This document shows positions 35,063 through 47,695 of a DNA stretch of 64,000 nucleotides, piece after piece; the stretch's first letter is position 1, and each line of letters begins with the position of its first letter. The position numbers were made by a program, and so were the translations under genes. The stretch comes from Benincasa hispida (Eukaryota > Streptophyta > Magnoliopsida > Cucurbitales > Cucurbitaceae), in contig NC_052349.1 in NCBI RefSeq assembly GCF_009727055.1, forward strand, positions 36,624,880-36,688,879, read 5' to 3'. The notes below the pieces were generated by a model. The model was not told where the DNA came from, made no database searches, and saw nothing but the letters and a program-made list of their open reading frames with translations.

Positions 35063-36766
35063 TGATAACGGGCAGAAATGCACGTTATTACAATGCAAAG
35101 ATATAAAACAATGTAGGATTGTGACGGTAAAAATATGTAAAATCGTGTCCAAAAGCATTAAGTTGAGAACATTGCGATCGCATGCGCCAATTGCGTTAAA
35201 GCAACTAATTTACATATTTTGTGCAGGAAAATGTGTTGGCGCAAGGCAAAATTGCGATCTAAGGAATTTAGCGTCTGAGTGCATTAGAAGATTTCGATCG
35301 CAAAGCTATGCGATCGTATGCGTTCGCGAAGATCTACTCAAGAAAGTGGCCGCATAGAGACGACGCATCAAGGTGAAAGCTTAATAAATCACGATGGGAT
35401 AGAAAGCTGATGACGGTCGAATTCGAATTTAGTTGACAAGCTGTTAACGACACATTGTAGCAAGTACACTCAACTTTTCAGTAACAATTAATCGACGCAT
35501 CAGACAAAGATTTAATGACATCCCATCAGTGCAATCATTTGAGAGAAAAGCTTCTTAACCTTGATCTCCATAAATATTGAAGGCCACCATCGATAAAGGA
35601 GCTCAGCCATATAGAGAGTTTGCCATATAGAAGATAGTTACCGTTGTTCATAGTTTTCTTACACTTAGAAGGCAGAGGCGAGTGAAGAACTGAGGACGCC
35701 GAGAGATCACTCCTAGGAAGCTCGGAAGACTACTGGGAGGCACTACAAACGAAGAGAGGGCCGACTCTTGCGGAAGCAAGAACATTCTTTTGGACAGAGT
35801 AGAGAAAAACACAGTGTAAAAGCTTAGGAAGCAAGACATTGCTACCAGGCTCACTATCCCTACTTTCCATTATCATTTTGTATTCTGATTCGATTTATAA
35901 AATGGAATTTGCATCTCTACATTTATTCACTCTCTTTACATTGCACATGAGTAACTAAACTTCCGAATGGGTTAAGAAGCACTTAGCTAACATGACTTGA
36001 GATCTTCACTTTATGCAATCATCTTGTATTATGTATGCGTCATTCGTCTTTTAGAGATGCTCGGGAGGGTGGTCTAAGGATAGAATCTAGGCTTGGAAAA
36101 GTTAGATTAGAATCTAGGCTTGGAAAAGTTAGATTAGAATCTAGGCTCGGGAGAGTCAGATTAGAACCACATAAGTAAGAGATAGAAACTTAGGAATAAG
36201 TTCTGTTTGCTATTAACGCATCGCATGCACCCTAGAGATAGAATATGATAGTATGCGGTCACCTTGTGTATGTGTGCATCATTCATCACCGCATAGACAA
36301 GAATAGAGACATAGGAATAAGGCCTATCAATATCATCGTATACATTGCATGCGTTCTAGAAATAGAAACTGTGGCATGTGCATTGGAAGATGATTTGTTG
36401 TTGTGTGTATGTAGCATGATCGCATAGCTTGAACGCAATCTTAGGAAGTGTTAGCTAAATCCCTTCTCAACCCATTCCCCGCATGCTCATTGTAACTTTC
36501 ACTGTTATCAACTCTTTCCTCAATTCTGTCACATAGGATTAATATTTTAAACAAACATACCAACCAACTTATTGTTCTGTGTGTCACTACAAAGGAATCT
36601 AAAATTACCATCGCATGCTGTCTCCATAGTCCCTGTGTTCGACCATTGGCTTACCAGGCAACCTAGTAGGATCTATACTTGGATTTTACTAGGAAAACTT
36701 ACATGTCCAATGCATACACCACCATCGCAATATACATCATTATTTCATCATATTCACAATGCAACA
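35063..36766 (+). mobile_element. TGATAAC-family solo LTR in copia LTR
   Basis: TGATAACGGGCAGAAATGC...CACAATGCAACA with a perfect CATAT duplication (35058-35062 and 36767-36771). It is 1704 bp and the fourth level of nesting. Contains a 27-bp triple repeat at 36081. Confidence 0.92.
36081..36165 (+). repeat. 27-bp tandem repeat, three copies
   Basis: TAGAATCTAGGCTTGGAAAA starts at 36081, 36108 and 36135; the third copy is diverged (GGCTCGGGAGAGTC). The LTR at 29149 has a single diverged equivalent near 30400. Confidence 0.85.
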
Positions 36767-38034
36767 CATATCTACTATAATAATTTCTCCTCTACTTGAT
36801 ATAAATCATATTTATATCTAATTTCCTTCAAAATAATGTATCTCATACATTTAGCCAATTATATCATATATAATTAACCAATCCAATTATATCATATATA
36901 ATCGAATCGGACTTCCTCTTTCAATTTGAACATTTCAAATTAACTAAACATTGATTCTTGACTTTATCCAAGCTAACCAGGGGACCTAATGAACCTGTGG
37001 CTCGAAGCTCCAAACGGTCCGTGAATAGCTGACTAAACTCTTTAGCCACGAGATCCACCATCCATTAACTGTCGGGCATCCACTAAAGATCAACAGCTAA
37101 ACTTTTTCTTTCCACAGATATATTTCTGTGTCTATCGGATATAACCAATCATGAGTACGATGACCCTTCATAGATTCTCGTAAGTACAGCTAGGCCAAAT
37201 TACCATTTTGCCCTTGTAGTTACATCTCACTCTTCTTAAGTACCACTGATTCTTTAATGAACAAGACAACATAGTCCAACTATGTGTGAACACCTCTCGG
37301 GCCAAGAGAAGGTTGTGTGGCGCCACATCGTTCAATCCTGAATCCTGAAATCAGCCCTTAAGGAGCTATCTATCTACTTACCTCTGCCTCAAGGAAGGAG
37401 TGAATTCCATCTTTGTGTAGCCGAGTTCCTAGCTCTCAAATCAGACGATCCCCAAAATGGTAAGTTTGAATCGGCGACCTGGCCACTCGCACCCATACAA
37501 ATCAAAGGACCACCCTCAATGGCAGGAAGTTCCCAACTCACCAGATTGAGTCATGTTACCTATGGTTATCTTTAGTGAAGTGAAGTCTCTGTCATTAATG
37601 GTGTTATATAACGAGACGTTAACACTTCATGGTCAAGTCTTATACAAACTCTTTGTAATAGGACGCCCCCGCTCCATGTCCCTAACATGAATGATCAGAA
37701 TCAGACCATCTATGACAAGTCACAACACTTGTGACCATTCATAAAGTGGGTCGCATCGTAGCGTTACAAGGATAAGGTTTCCCTCTTATATCCATATACT
37801 ACAGGACCAATTTGGTTATCTTTCAAGACATGATCACTTGTATTGTACCACAACATGCTTGAGTTACATACAGATAACCAGGGATTTTATGTTTATTGGT
37901 TTGTGGTAAGCAAATAAAACATGCAATTAAGCAAAATCAAGATGTGAAGTAAAATATCATTATTATAACACACAAACGTTCGTACAAACTATTTACAAAC
38001 TATAGGGCATCAACCCCAACAAATCTCCCACTTG

Positions 38035-40000
38035 TCCTAAAGCGAAGTGGGGTGTACATTAAACTAGTACAAAACAATAAACTAGGGCATAAAAGCCCAG
38101 TACAAGAAAATCTCCCACTTACTCTAGTCTAACCGCTGGTGATCCTATAGACCCATGCTCCATAGGTGACCCTCAAACACTATAGCCGTGAGAGCCTTCG
38201 TAAATGAGTCAGCAACATTAAAATGGCCTGAGTTAGACTGATCACTATCTGACTATTCCACAGCATAGCAGATGTCTGGATGAGTACAAGAGCATCGATA
38301 CATCAAAACTGCCACACCGACAGGCGCTATGGGACAAGTCTCATCTCCTCAACCTCTTTGAGGCGTCTCAGGACACATGTTCTAGACAAAGTGACTCCAT
38401 GTTGAAACGGCAGTAGGCCCCTCTTGGAGTCTTGCATCGAGTACTTGCACATCTTATCAATGTATGATGCCTGAGCACAGTGCTAGCACTTTGTTCTTAC
38501 GATCTCGAAAGATCTGTATACCTAGAACAAACTGAGCCTCTCCAAAATATTTCATTTGGAATTGGGTCGCTAGCCAGTTCTTAACTGCAGTCAGTAGACC
38601 TACATCATTCCAATGAGTAGGATATCGTCTACATACAATACTAAGAGACTACTGAAGCATTGAGATCTTGTTGTAACACAAGGNNNNNNNNNNNNNNNNN
38701 NNNNNNNNNNNNNNNNNNNNNNNNNNNNNNNNNNNNNNNNNNNNNNNNNNNNNNNNNNNNNNNNNNNNNNNNNNNNNNNNNNNNNNNNNNNNNNNNNNNN
38801 NNNNNNNNNNCAACAGGCGAGAAAGTCTCCTCATAGTCGACTCCCTCTACCTAGGTATAACTCTTTGCCACAAGTCGAGCCTTGAAGGTCTGTACCTTCT
38901 CATCAGCACCCCGTTTGCGCTAGTAGATCCATTTACAACCTATAGGTCTTACCCCATCAGGCTGATCAACAAGATCCCATAATGAGTTGAAGTACATCGA
39001 ATCCATCTTGAGATCCATGGCCTTGACCCATTCATCCCAGTTAACATCCTTCATTGCCTTCTTATAAGACAACGGATCTTAAACGTCGCCATCTACTACC
39101 ATAGAAAGGATTTCCATGAAACCCAAATAGCAAACGGGTGGGTTCGCAACCGTCACACTACGTCGAGGTTCCCTCAACTCTTAAGGTGGAATCGACCTAT
39201 TAGATGAACTCTCATTAACAACTCTTGCTGATGTAGCGGGCTCTTCAACAACTCTTGTTGAAGTTTCAGTAGTTTCATTGGAAAGATCACGCAACACGAC
39301 TTTGTTTCGTGGACTGTGCTCCCTTATATGATTATTCTCTAGGAAAGTAGCGTTTGTTGAAACAAACACCCTATTTTCCATTGGATCATAAAAATAACCC
39401 CCTCGTGTACCTTTGGGATAGCCTACAAAGAGGTATAACCTCGACCGTGGTTCCAACTTCTTGGGATTAACCTCAAGCACGTGTGCAGGGCAACCCCAAA
39501 TGCGGAAGTGGCGTAAACTAACTTTACGCCTGTTCCATAACTCCAGAAGTGTTCTCGCAACACTCTTGAAGGGAACACAGTTGAGTATATATACCGTAGT
39601 CTCCACTGCGAAATGCCAAAACGAGTTCGATAAGAAAGTGTAACTCATCATCGAGCGAACCATGTCTAAGAAGGTCTTATTTCTCCTCTCCGCTACACCA
39701 TTTTGCTAAGGTGTACCCAGCGCTGAGAGTTGGGAAACGATTCCATGTTCTATCAAATAGTCCTGGAATGCCGAGTCTGAAAACTCTCCACCTCGATTCG
39801 ATCGAAGTGTTTTAGTCCGTCTATCAATGCGTTTTCAACTTCAACCCTGAACTCTTTGAACTTTTCAAAGGATTCAGACTTCCGTTGCATAAGATAAACA
39901 TACCCGTACCTGGAGTAATCATCAGTAAAACTGATAAAATACTCATAGCCACATCGGTCTCACACATTCATAGGACCACAAAGGTCAGAATGTACTAACT
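38035..40000 (-). pseudogene. Minus-strand copia integrase, RT and RNase H region
   Basis: Read on the minus strand: integrase core from FISFTDDYSRYGYVYL (about 39950) with frame breaks, then MSYTFLSNSFWHFAVETTVY, HFRIWGCPAHVLEVN and YLFVGYPKGTRGGYFYDP (to about 39390). The linker follows (VFVSTNATFLENNHIREH). RT includes WVKAMDLKMDSMYFNSLWDL (about 39030-38970) and, beyond the 127-N gap, LVLYVDDILLIG (about 38645-38610). The RNase H region is degraded: fragments such as QASYIDKM near 38465, no intact active site seen. Many stops. Same lineage as copia 1 and 2. Confidence 0.85.
38684..38810. other. Assembly gap, 127 N
   Basis: Lies within the RT of the minus-strand copia, between the linker and the YVDD motif. 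Confidence 0.95.
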
Positions 40001-40720
40001 CAAGAGGCTCCTTGGCTCTATAACCTTTTCCAATAAAAGGACATTTAGTCATCTTACCCTCAAGGTAAGACTCGCACACTGGTAAAGAATTTTTTTCTAG
40101 CTCACTTAGAAATCCATTCTTCATCAATCTCTCAATCCTATTGAGATTGATGTGCCTTAAACGTAGATGCGAAAGTTGGGCATTTTCTTTTGGAGAAATA
40201 CATCGATGTTTTGATTGAGTTACGACAGTTCTAAACAATTCAGTATTATGGAAGGAATTAATAGCTAACGGCCTTAGTACATATAAATTCGATTCCAAAT
40301 ATGCTGTGCAAATAAAAACACCATCCTTATGAATAAACACTTTATCCACATTAAAAGAGACAATATATTTACATTGCAATAAACACTTTACAAAAATGAG
40401 GTTCCTTTTTAGTTTGGGAATAATATATACATCATTCAAAACAAGAAACCTATTCTGTAAAGTTGACTGGCCCTCCCACTGCCACAGCTGAGACGACGTG
40501 CCCGATGCCTACTCGCATCGTCATCTCATCAGCCTCCAGCTGTTGCCAAGATCTAATCCCCTAAAAAGAAGTACAAACATGGTTAGTGGCGTCTGAATAA
40601 ATTATCCAGGTTGAATCATCATTCTTCATTAAACAAGTTTCAAAAACAAGTAAATCATATTTACCTTTATCGAACTTGGCTTTAGTCTTGGCTGCTTTCT
40701 TCTCTTTCAGATACCGAGGA
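39960..40720 (-). pseudogene. Minus-strand copia protease and GAG-pre-integrase region
   Basis: The protease motif at about 40600 reads STWIIYSDATNHVC, where family members have a DSGAT core: the catalytic Asp is Tyr and the Gly is Asp. From 40439 an open segment carries the GAG-pre-integrase domain (MNDVYIIPKLKRNLIFVK, KENAQLSHLRLRHINLNRIE, LEGKMTKCPF, LVHSDLCGPMNV). Its HLRLRH replaces the usual WHxRLGH, so a zinc ligand region is altered. Inactive. Confidence 0.82.
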
Positions 40721-41559
40721 TAGTTCCTCTTCTAGTGTCCATCCTGGTTACAGTGGAAAAACTTTCCCTTAGCAACCTGTGGATGCCTCCTTTGAGCGAC
40801 AGCCGGTGGGTTAGCAGGTGCCTTCCCTTTTCCCTTACCTCCCTTCTTCTTCTTCCCCTGTGCAGAGTTAGAAGTAGAAGGTGCAGACTTCGCTCCTGAG
40901 GTCGAATCTCTATGGAACATCCTAAAGGATGAAGCAACATTTGCCTGACCCTTCTTCCTTTCCTTACTTTTCAGCAAAAATTGGTAGGTCTGCAACTCGT
41001 TGAGGAGAGTTGTAACGTTATATTTCACTTTGTTAAGAATCACATTGCTAACAAAGTGCAGGAAGCTCTCCGACAAAGAATGCAGGATTATGCTAACCTG
41101 GCTGCCCTCATCAATGGTAGACCCATTCAACTCCGCCACATTAAAGTGGACCATCATGTTAAGCATATGTTCACGAACAGAGGTGCCTTCTTCCATTTTA
41201 GAGTTGAATATATATTTAAGAGGCACATGCATAAGCTGTTCAGAAGGTTGTCCAAACATCCCCCGCAGGGGCTCCATGATCTCATGCATTGAGACCATAG
41301 GCTCATGTTTCTTGGCCAAGACTTCAGAAAGACTTGCCAAGATGTAGGCTCAGGCCTTCTCATTCACCCTTGTCCATCGCTTATATGCCTCCTAAACATT
41401 TCGAGCAACATTAGAAGCTGGAATAGAAGGACAAGCCTCCATGAGAGCGAACATGAGATCCTCGATGATCAGAATAGTTGTGATCATGTGTTTCCATGTT
41501 GAAAAATTATTGCCAGTGAATTTTTTGGCAATTAACAAAGCTAAAGTGGCCGTTGCCAT
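40721..41559 (-). pseudogene. Minus-strand copia gag
   Basis: Starts at ATG 41559 (MATATLALLIAKKFTGNNFS, then TWKHMITTILI). It passes a TAG and a TGA at about 41400 and 41349, then runs open from 41340 (MASLSEVLAKK) through the UBN2-type gag body. This ends in a Lys/Gly-rich segment (GKKKKGGKGKGKAPA) and the start of a zinc knuckle, FHCNQDGH, whose first Cys is Phe. Gag coats genomic RNA in the particle. Two stops and the lost Cys mark it as dead. Confidence 0.85.
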
Positions 41560-43930
41560 TTGGAAAAAGTTGTTGCTGAAAATATGAACAAAACTTTAAT
41601 TAGATTTTGCGAAACCACTTTTAAACCAATAAGTTTTGCAAAATAGTTTCAAGTACCCTAAGTTATAGACTTCTATTTTGCAATGATGCCCCAGTGAGAC
41701 AGGACAAACGTCACCGGTGGAGTGATCAGTTGCCCCTTCGCTGGGATGAGACATTCTCAACCATTAGACAGAACCAACTCTTGGAACTGAACCTAACAGC
41801 CACCATTTTTCGATCCAAAACTGTTAACCTTTAACAATTCCTTGTAAGTGTGACCCCTCGCTTTCGGTGCCAGAGTCCAGCCCTAATGAGCCCACCGTAG
41901 GGAAGAAGTAGATTAGGATAAGAACTAAGTTACCTTATCCTCTTATAGGAGATCAAATAAAGAAACGCACAAAACTGTCATCCTTTAGGGGCAACTCCCA
42001 GGGTGCCTCGAGGCTATGCGCAGTAACTTTATTCAACCTAATAAGAGAGACCAAGGGATATGCTATCACACTTCCCGCTCCCGCTTACTATGAACACTCT
42101 CTTCATCCACCTTGATATTGATATACCCAAACACCATCTGTTATGGGGGACATGCCAAAGGTGCCGCGAGGCAGAGGGTAGATCTCACGATGTGGACTAT
42201 TTAGGAGAAATGTGAAAGGTTTAAGTGAAGCATCTTATGCCTCAAGTACCTACCTAGGGTTCATTAACCTAGACAATCTGGCTACTGATTTTAGTCTAAG
42301 TTGTCTTTTTAAACTCTGTTCATAAGCAACGTTTGTTTATGAAATATGAACAAGTTCAAGTAGTCACATTTAAACACTTTAATGTACTATCCTTAACTTG
42401 CATGCATGCATCAAATCTATCTAATTCACCTTTCTAGGTAAGTTCCCAGGTCGGGATGTTATGTTTCCGTCAAATTAGATACCCCAACCTAGACAGAACG
42501 CGCCTTAGACAAAAGATTCCTTATAGATAGATTTACTGCACTGTAACCTTTTATTAGCCAATTTAATCCTATTAAATTGATTAAAAGATTAAAGCCTTAG
42601 GGTTGCTAATCATATTAGAACCGTGATCTTAGGTCTATGTGATCCAAGTTTTAAACACCTTAAAACCATGAATTAAACCTAAGTGAGCATGCATGTCTTT
42701 CTTATTGCTTTTAGTTCTAATTTCTCTTTAACTTTTAAAAAGAAACAACTAAAACCATTGCACACAACGAGGTGTTTATAACATTTATAAAGTAACCTAT
42801 GTGTCATGCTTTATGCAATGTCCAGTCATTACTATATATAACTTTTATATAACGCGTAAAAAACATGCAAGCATACTATCATCAATTATAATATAAAGAT
42901 GATGCATGTCAATGCTTTTTATGCATGCATAAATATAACTCTTATATTATATGATGCATGAGCATGCTCTTACATAATCAAATCATGCTTCTCTAAATTA
43001 TAACAATTACAATAAAGAGATGATGCTTGACCATTGCATAACCTAAGGTGGGATTTTCTATATGTGCATATCGTATGACATATAAAAAACATACATCGCA
43101 TGTAAGAAATAAAGGATTAATGGACCGGGATAAACCTTTACAAAAACTGGAATGAAATAACTTTATCTATTACATTTTTCATCGAGCAAACTGATTCATA
43201 GGCGAATCGGGTCTTGAACTGCCAGAAAGACTCCATCGTGTAGTAAACACAGTAGGTAGACGATCGTCCAACACGCACTAGATGATATAAGCATAATAAA
43301 ACGATCGTGTAGACGACAACGAGGCTGTGAAGCCTGATCGTCTATGCAATCGCTTAACACGGCGAAAGGTAAACGATTTACCTTGTGTTACTAAGCGATC
43401 GTTTAGTCAGTTACTAAGCGATGAAGCTTGCTAACCTAAATGATCGTCTAAGCGATACGCGAGCATCCCATCGACTACACGACCCGATACTCAGCGAACG
43501 CATACCCTATCATTAACATGATGCGATCAACCCTTGATCGCATACCCCATCGTTTAACCGATGCGATCAACAACGATCACATACCCCATCGTCTGCATAA
43601 TACGATCAACAGCAATCGTGTACTCCATCGAAGTATCGCAACATTTGCTTCGATCTTCTTCACAAACGACTCAAAACTTCAAATAGACTTTGAATACAGA
43701 CTCGATAATGATTATTAATGCCAAAAAACGTATAGGCCTTTACAAACAACTGCAAATGTAAAAGCATTAAATCAAATCAAGGTGAATCATCCATGAAAAC
43801 ATCCATTAATCCTGAACATCCATAACAATTTAACGATTAAACAGTGAAGAAATGCACCCACCAAGAACGTAAATGTAATTTCGTTGCAACATATGAAATT
43901 GGAGTATCAGAACCTAGATCTGATACCAAT
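41560..43930 (-). other. 2.4-kb leader of minus-strand copia
   Basis: Stretch between PBS and gag without a convincing frame. Positions 43230-43640 are packed with CGATCG, AAACGAT and GCGATCAA words like those in the copia LTRs. Positions 42760-43110 are AT-rich with repeated ATGCATG words. Confidence 0.55.
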
Positions 43931-44092
43931 TGAAGGATCTCTTAACGAAGAGTTCCATGAGCACATTCGGATTTCTCTAATTTCACCATAACCAAAATAC
44001 ACCATATACATTCAAACGCATAGCTATGTAAACAAACAGTAATTAACAACATGCTTTGAACAAGAAATAACAAGGAAGAGAGTTCCCATACC
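43921..44092 (-). other. Met-type PBS and 160-bp remnant of copia 5' LTR
   Basis: Minus strand: CCTTCA of the LTR end, then ATTGGTATCAGATC. The initiator-Met PBS is TGGTATCAGAGC. The LTR remnant matches the left end of the 3' LTR (34487-34650) up to CCCATACC, then jumps into ORF B. Confidence 0.8.
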
Positions 44093-44995
44093 AACGGGAA
44101 GTTCTATCCTAAGTGGTTCTCCTCCTAAATTCCCATCTTCCTCACCTAGCTCTTCTTCTTGTTGTTCGTGGAGTTCCTCAACTCCACAGCCTTGAAAGGC
44201 TGATATGGTAGTCATAGAAACTGGAGCTTTTCGCCCCATACACTCCTCATTCCTAGGTATTTCTACTTCGGACCTTTGACACAACAAGGTTATTAAGCTA
44301 GGGTGTCCAAGGCTACCTGTTGTAGAACAACATCCACATCGTCTTATAGAAACATGAATTACTCTCCCGATGTTAATGGATATACATTGAAGAGACAATA
44401 AAGAAGTATGACTCTATCTTAGGTTACATCGGTCAATTTAAGGACAGGCATCAACCTGGAACATACAAAAACATGCCAGATTTGACCTACTACAAACATG
44501 TCCATAGATCTAAACCTTACTGCAACTCCACCTGAACGTGTCCATTGAGCACCTTGCCCACAGAGGGCTTCAATAATCTCTTGTTCATCCAGTGGTTAAG
44601 ATAGAAACTAATTATACTCATCGTCAAACTGAACTAGGCCAAAGGTTTCATTTATTCTAGAGGAAGAGAAAGAAACTCTAACACCTCTTACTAAAGATAC
44701 ATCTCTATCTAGGTCTATATTGGTGTAGAATTCTCTAACCAAAGGAACAATAGCATCACTAGGGTTTGCTGCCAAGGCTTCCCATCCTCTCTTCCGTATT
44801 TTGGAAGTGATTTGGGGATAGAAATTTGGTTCTAAAGTTAGAGCTCACTCTGGGATTAGGTTTCTAAGAGCTACCAGTTGATGGTATCTACTCTCAGCTG
44901 CCTCAGGAACAAAGCTAGGCACATTAGACTCAGGATGTGGAGGAGAATTCCTACCAGTTGAACTGGCAACATTTTTTCCTTTCTTAGGCTTAGGA
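44093..44995 (-). pseudogene. ORF B of copy 2, main part
   Basis: Minus-strand frame collinear with 14150-13250 of copy 1. It shares ISINIGRVIHVSIRRCGCC, SLGHPSLITLLCQRSEVEIP and GCGVEELHEQQEEELGEEDG. The N-terminal third reads in pieces with stops (EERGWEALA-type, VREFYTNIDLDRDVSLVRGV-like). The first ten or so codons are separated by the solo LTR at 44996, and the C-terminus by the copia at 34487-44092. Putative plant transposon protein-like; function unknown. Confidence 0.68.
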
Positions 44996-46837
44996 TGTTG
45001 GGTTTTATGTCCTAAAACTCGTGGTATGTAAACAATGGAACTTATTCTAGAAATTCAATAAGGTGTTATTGAATAGATGTTTTGCTTATCAGAAATCCAA
45101 TAAACCTGGAAGTCCCTTGACTATTGGATGAGTACTTGAACTTTATTTGGAGACATAAAGGTGGATCAGGCTCGAGTAATTAGTCAAAATGATCTATAGT
45201 ATATGAATAAGATTGGGAACCTTATTCTGGTAACACTGTTGGATGCGGCCTGCTCTGTAGTTGTTACAAGGAGTTGTAAAGTACTACAAACGAACTGATC
45301 CTAATTCATTCATGTTAGGACATGAGGAGTGGGGATGTCCTTGTGCAAAATGGTTTGTATAAGATCAGACCACGAAATCAGTCACTTTTACTTTATAATG
45401 CTACTTAATGTTTAAGAATGACTATTTCAAAATGATGACTTAGGTAACTTGACCTTAATCCTGCACTAACTATGAACTCATGGTTATTTGGAATTATCCT
45501 TAGATTTGCATAGGTGAGGGTTGACTCAACAGTGCCAGCTCAATAAACCTCCCATTTTAGGGATAAGACTGGATAGATAGCTGGGGACATAGGGTGCAAG
45601 ACAGAATTCGCTCCTACCCGCTTTTAGAGATAATAGAGAGGTTGTTCCCTTAAGTGCTAATTCTAGGTCTTGAACAAGAGATCATACCCTCTCATTGTTC
45701 CGAGAGGGACTCGATTTTGTTGATTGGATCACAAAACAATTGTTCATTAGGGGATCAGTGGGGACTTAAGGAACAAGAAGTAATTTTGGGGGTAAAACAG
45801 AGATTCGACCCAGCCATTATTACGAACAATCTGTGAATGGTTGACTTACTAATCATAGTTATCATTAAATGGACATAACATATCTATAGTGAGGGGAGTT
45901 CAACTATGAGCTTTAGTGGAGTGACCCATTAGTTAACGAATGGGGTTAGATCGATCTAATGAGTTTAGCCGATTAATCTCGGATCGTTGGAGCCCATGAT
46001 CTATAGGTCCACGAGATCCCTCTACTAGCTCAAAAATGGATTAACTCAAGAGTAGTGTGATAATTTAATTTGAAACGTTCAAATTAGAATCAAACGAAAT
46101 TGAAGAATATATATTTAATGATTTAAATATATGAAGATGGATTTGTGTAAAATTAATTTAATATTGGATATTAAATTAATTAGAATTATTTAAATTGTTT
46201 AAATAATTATTTATTAATTTTATTAGAAAATTAATTTACGAAATTAATTTGTAAAATTAATAAATTTTGATTTTAGAAATAAAATATATATCTTTTTAAA
46301 AATCATTTTGGATTTTGGAAATAAAAAAAACACAAAAATGAAAAATTGGATTTTTCAAACTTCATCTTCAACTTACTCACAAAGAACCCATTATCATCAA
46401 CTTTCAATAACTCCAAGCATGAGTTGCATCCCATGCAACGAATCTCTTTGCATGATAGTCTGCAATATATTAAAGAGATTGGAGTGAAGTTGAGGTGATT
46501 GAACCGATAGAATTTTAGCTGAAAATTCGGTTGAAGAAGGTGTTCTTCATTGGGTTGTTGTAGTGAGCATTCTCCAAGTTCCCTTTGATTCTAGCTTATT
46601 TTGAGTCCCACAACTCAATCTAGAAAACCAAGAGAATAGTAGGGAAGATCTTGTGGTAGTCTGCATAAAGATTTGGAGGAATTAGCAGATGAAATCAAGG
46701 TTTCAATGGTTTTTCAAAGGTATGTCTTGAAACCCATTAAATTCTGTTTGAGCATGTTTTCTTTTCTGCCAAAATTAATCAATTAGAGTGCTTATGGATC
46801 CTGATTTCTTTTGCTGCGTGCTGGTACCTGTCCAACA
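44996..46837 (+). mobile_element. Copia solo LTR in ORF B of copy 2
   Basis: TGTTGGGTTTTATGTCC...CTGTCCAACA with a perfect TAGGA duplication (44991-44995 and 46838-46842). Complete at 1842 bp and the reference copy for the copia 2 LTR at 17923. Confidence 0.93.
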
Positions 46838-46842
46838 TAGGA

Positions 46843-47695
46843 CCCATGGAAAAGTTTTCTAAGAAAAATCATAGAACAGGGGCTAAAACCTAAGAAAATC
46901 CTAATTCCCTCTTCTAGAAGACTTTCAAACAAAATGTTCTCACACCTCTAATCAATTAAGAACCTGCAAACAGAAAAATTCCCAAACATATTATTGCTAA
47001 CTATACAGCACTCAACAATTCAAAAGAAAAACCATTCTTTTCAAGCAAAGATCAAACAAAATTTCAAATTCCTCATCAACAAAACAAACTTCTATCAAAC
47101 ACAACTCAAATCACATTCAAGATAATCATAAAAGAGTTAAAAGAAAGAGGAAAATGCATTACCTTGGGTGTTGAATCCCTTGCTTGAGAGGAAGAGAAGA
47201 GAAAGCCATAGAATGAAGTTTTGGTGAAAACCCAAAAATTTTCAAGGTAAAAATCCTTGAAAAGTTAAGGAATTGAAGAGTTTGGAAGCAAAATAACTTG
47301 GATTCGAAGTGCGGATGAAGAAACGGAGAGGTGGGAAGAAAAATTGAGAGAAAATGAGTTGAAGAAAATGAAAACTTAAAAATGGAAAAATCTGCGTTTA
47401 AAATGCGATTCTGCCTCGCAGTGTCGTGACGCTGGCTACCTAGCATTACAATGTTGTGTCCTATTTTTTTTTTTTTTTGAATAAAATAAAAATTAATACT
47501 AAAAACTTATAGAGTTTACTCCAAAAATGAAAACTAATTCTAAACAAATTAAATCTAAAAATGAAAAACTTAGAAAAGGAAATTGTTTATTAAAAGAAAA
47601 TCAAAAAATTTTGTTTTATTTTTTACGCCTGGCTACCTCCAGGAAGGGAAAATTTTTAATGTCGATTGCTCGATATGACCCATCTTTTATGCCTT
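46843..47695 (-). other. Spacer between ORF A and ORF B, copy 2
   Basis: Carries the first few codons of ORF B at its left edge (to about 46880), then AT-rich sequence collinear with 14183-15007. Poly(T) at 47464-47478. Confidence 0.55.

Larger units (their letters stand above)
34487..38021 (-). mobile_element. 3' LTR of minus-strand copia
   Basis: In minus orientation starts TGTTGGGGTTGATGCCC at 38021 and ends GATCCTTCA at 34487. A TGATAAC solo LTR splits it; net length about 1.83 kb. Same family as the solo LTR at 57971-59933. Confidence 0.85.
34487..44092 (-). mobile_element. Minus-strand Ty1/copia element in ORF B of copy 2
   Basis: 3' LTR at 34487-38021, polypurine tract AAGTGGGAGATT (minus, 38022-38034), pol, gag and a long leader. 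A Met-type PBS (minus TTGGTATCAGA, about 43921-43931) is followed by only 160 bases of 5' LTR (43931-44092). The host ORF B sequence (GGGAAGTTCTA, as at 13251) resumes immediately. Most of the 5' LTR has been deleted. Confidence 0.88.

Noticed and set aside
34944..35357. 137-codon + strand frame starting MFPLTHVRARFW
   Set aside because: It crosses the boundary of the TGATAAC insertion at 35063, so it is a chance frame across two elements.
43501..43640. CRISPR-like array (repeated GCGATCAA / CATACCCCATCG words)
   Set aside because: The words are degenerate, unequally spaced, without unique spacers of constant length, and occur in a plant copia leader.
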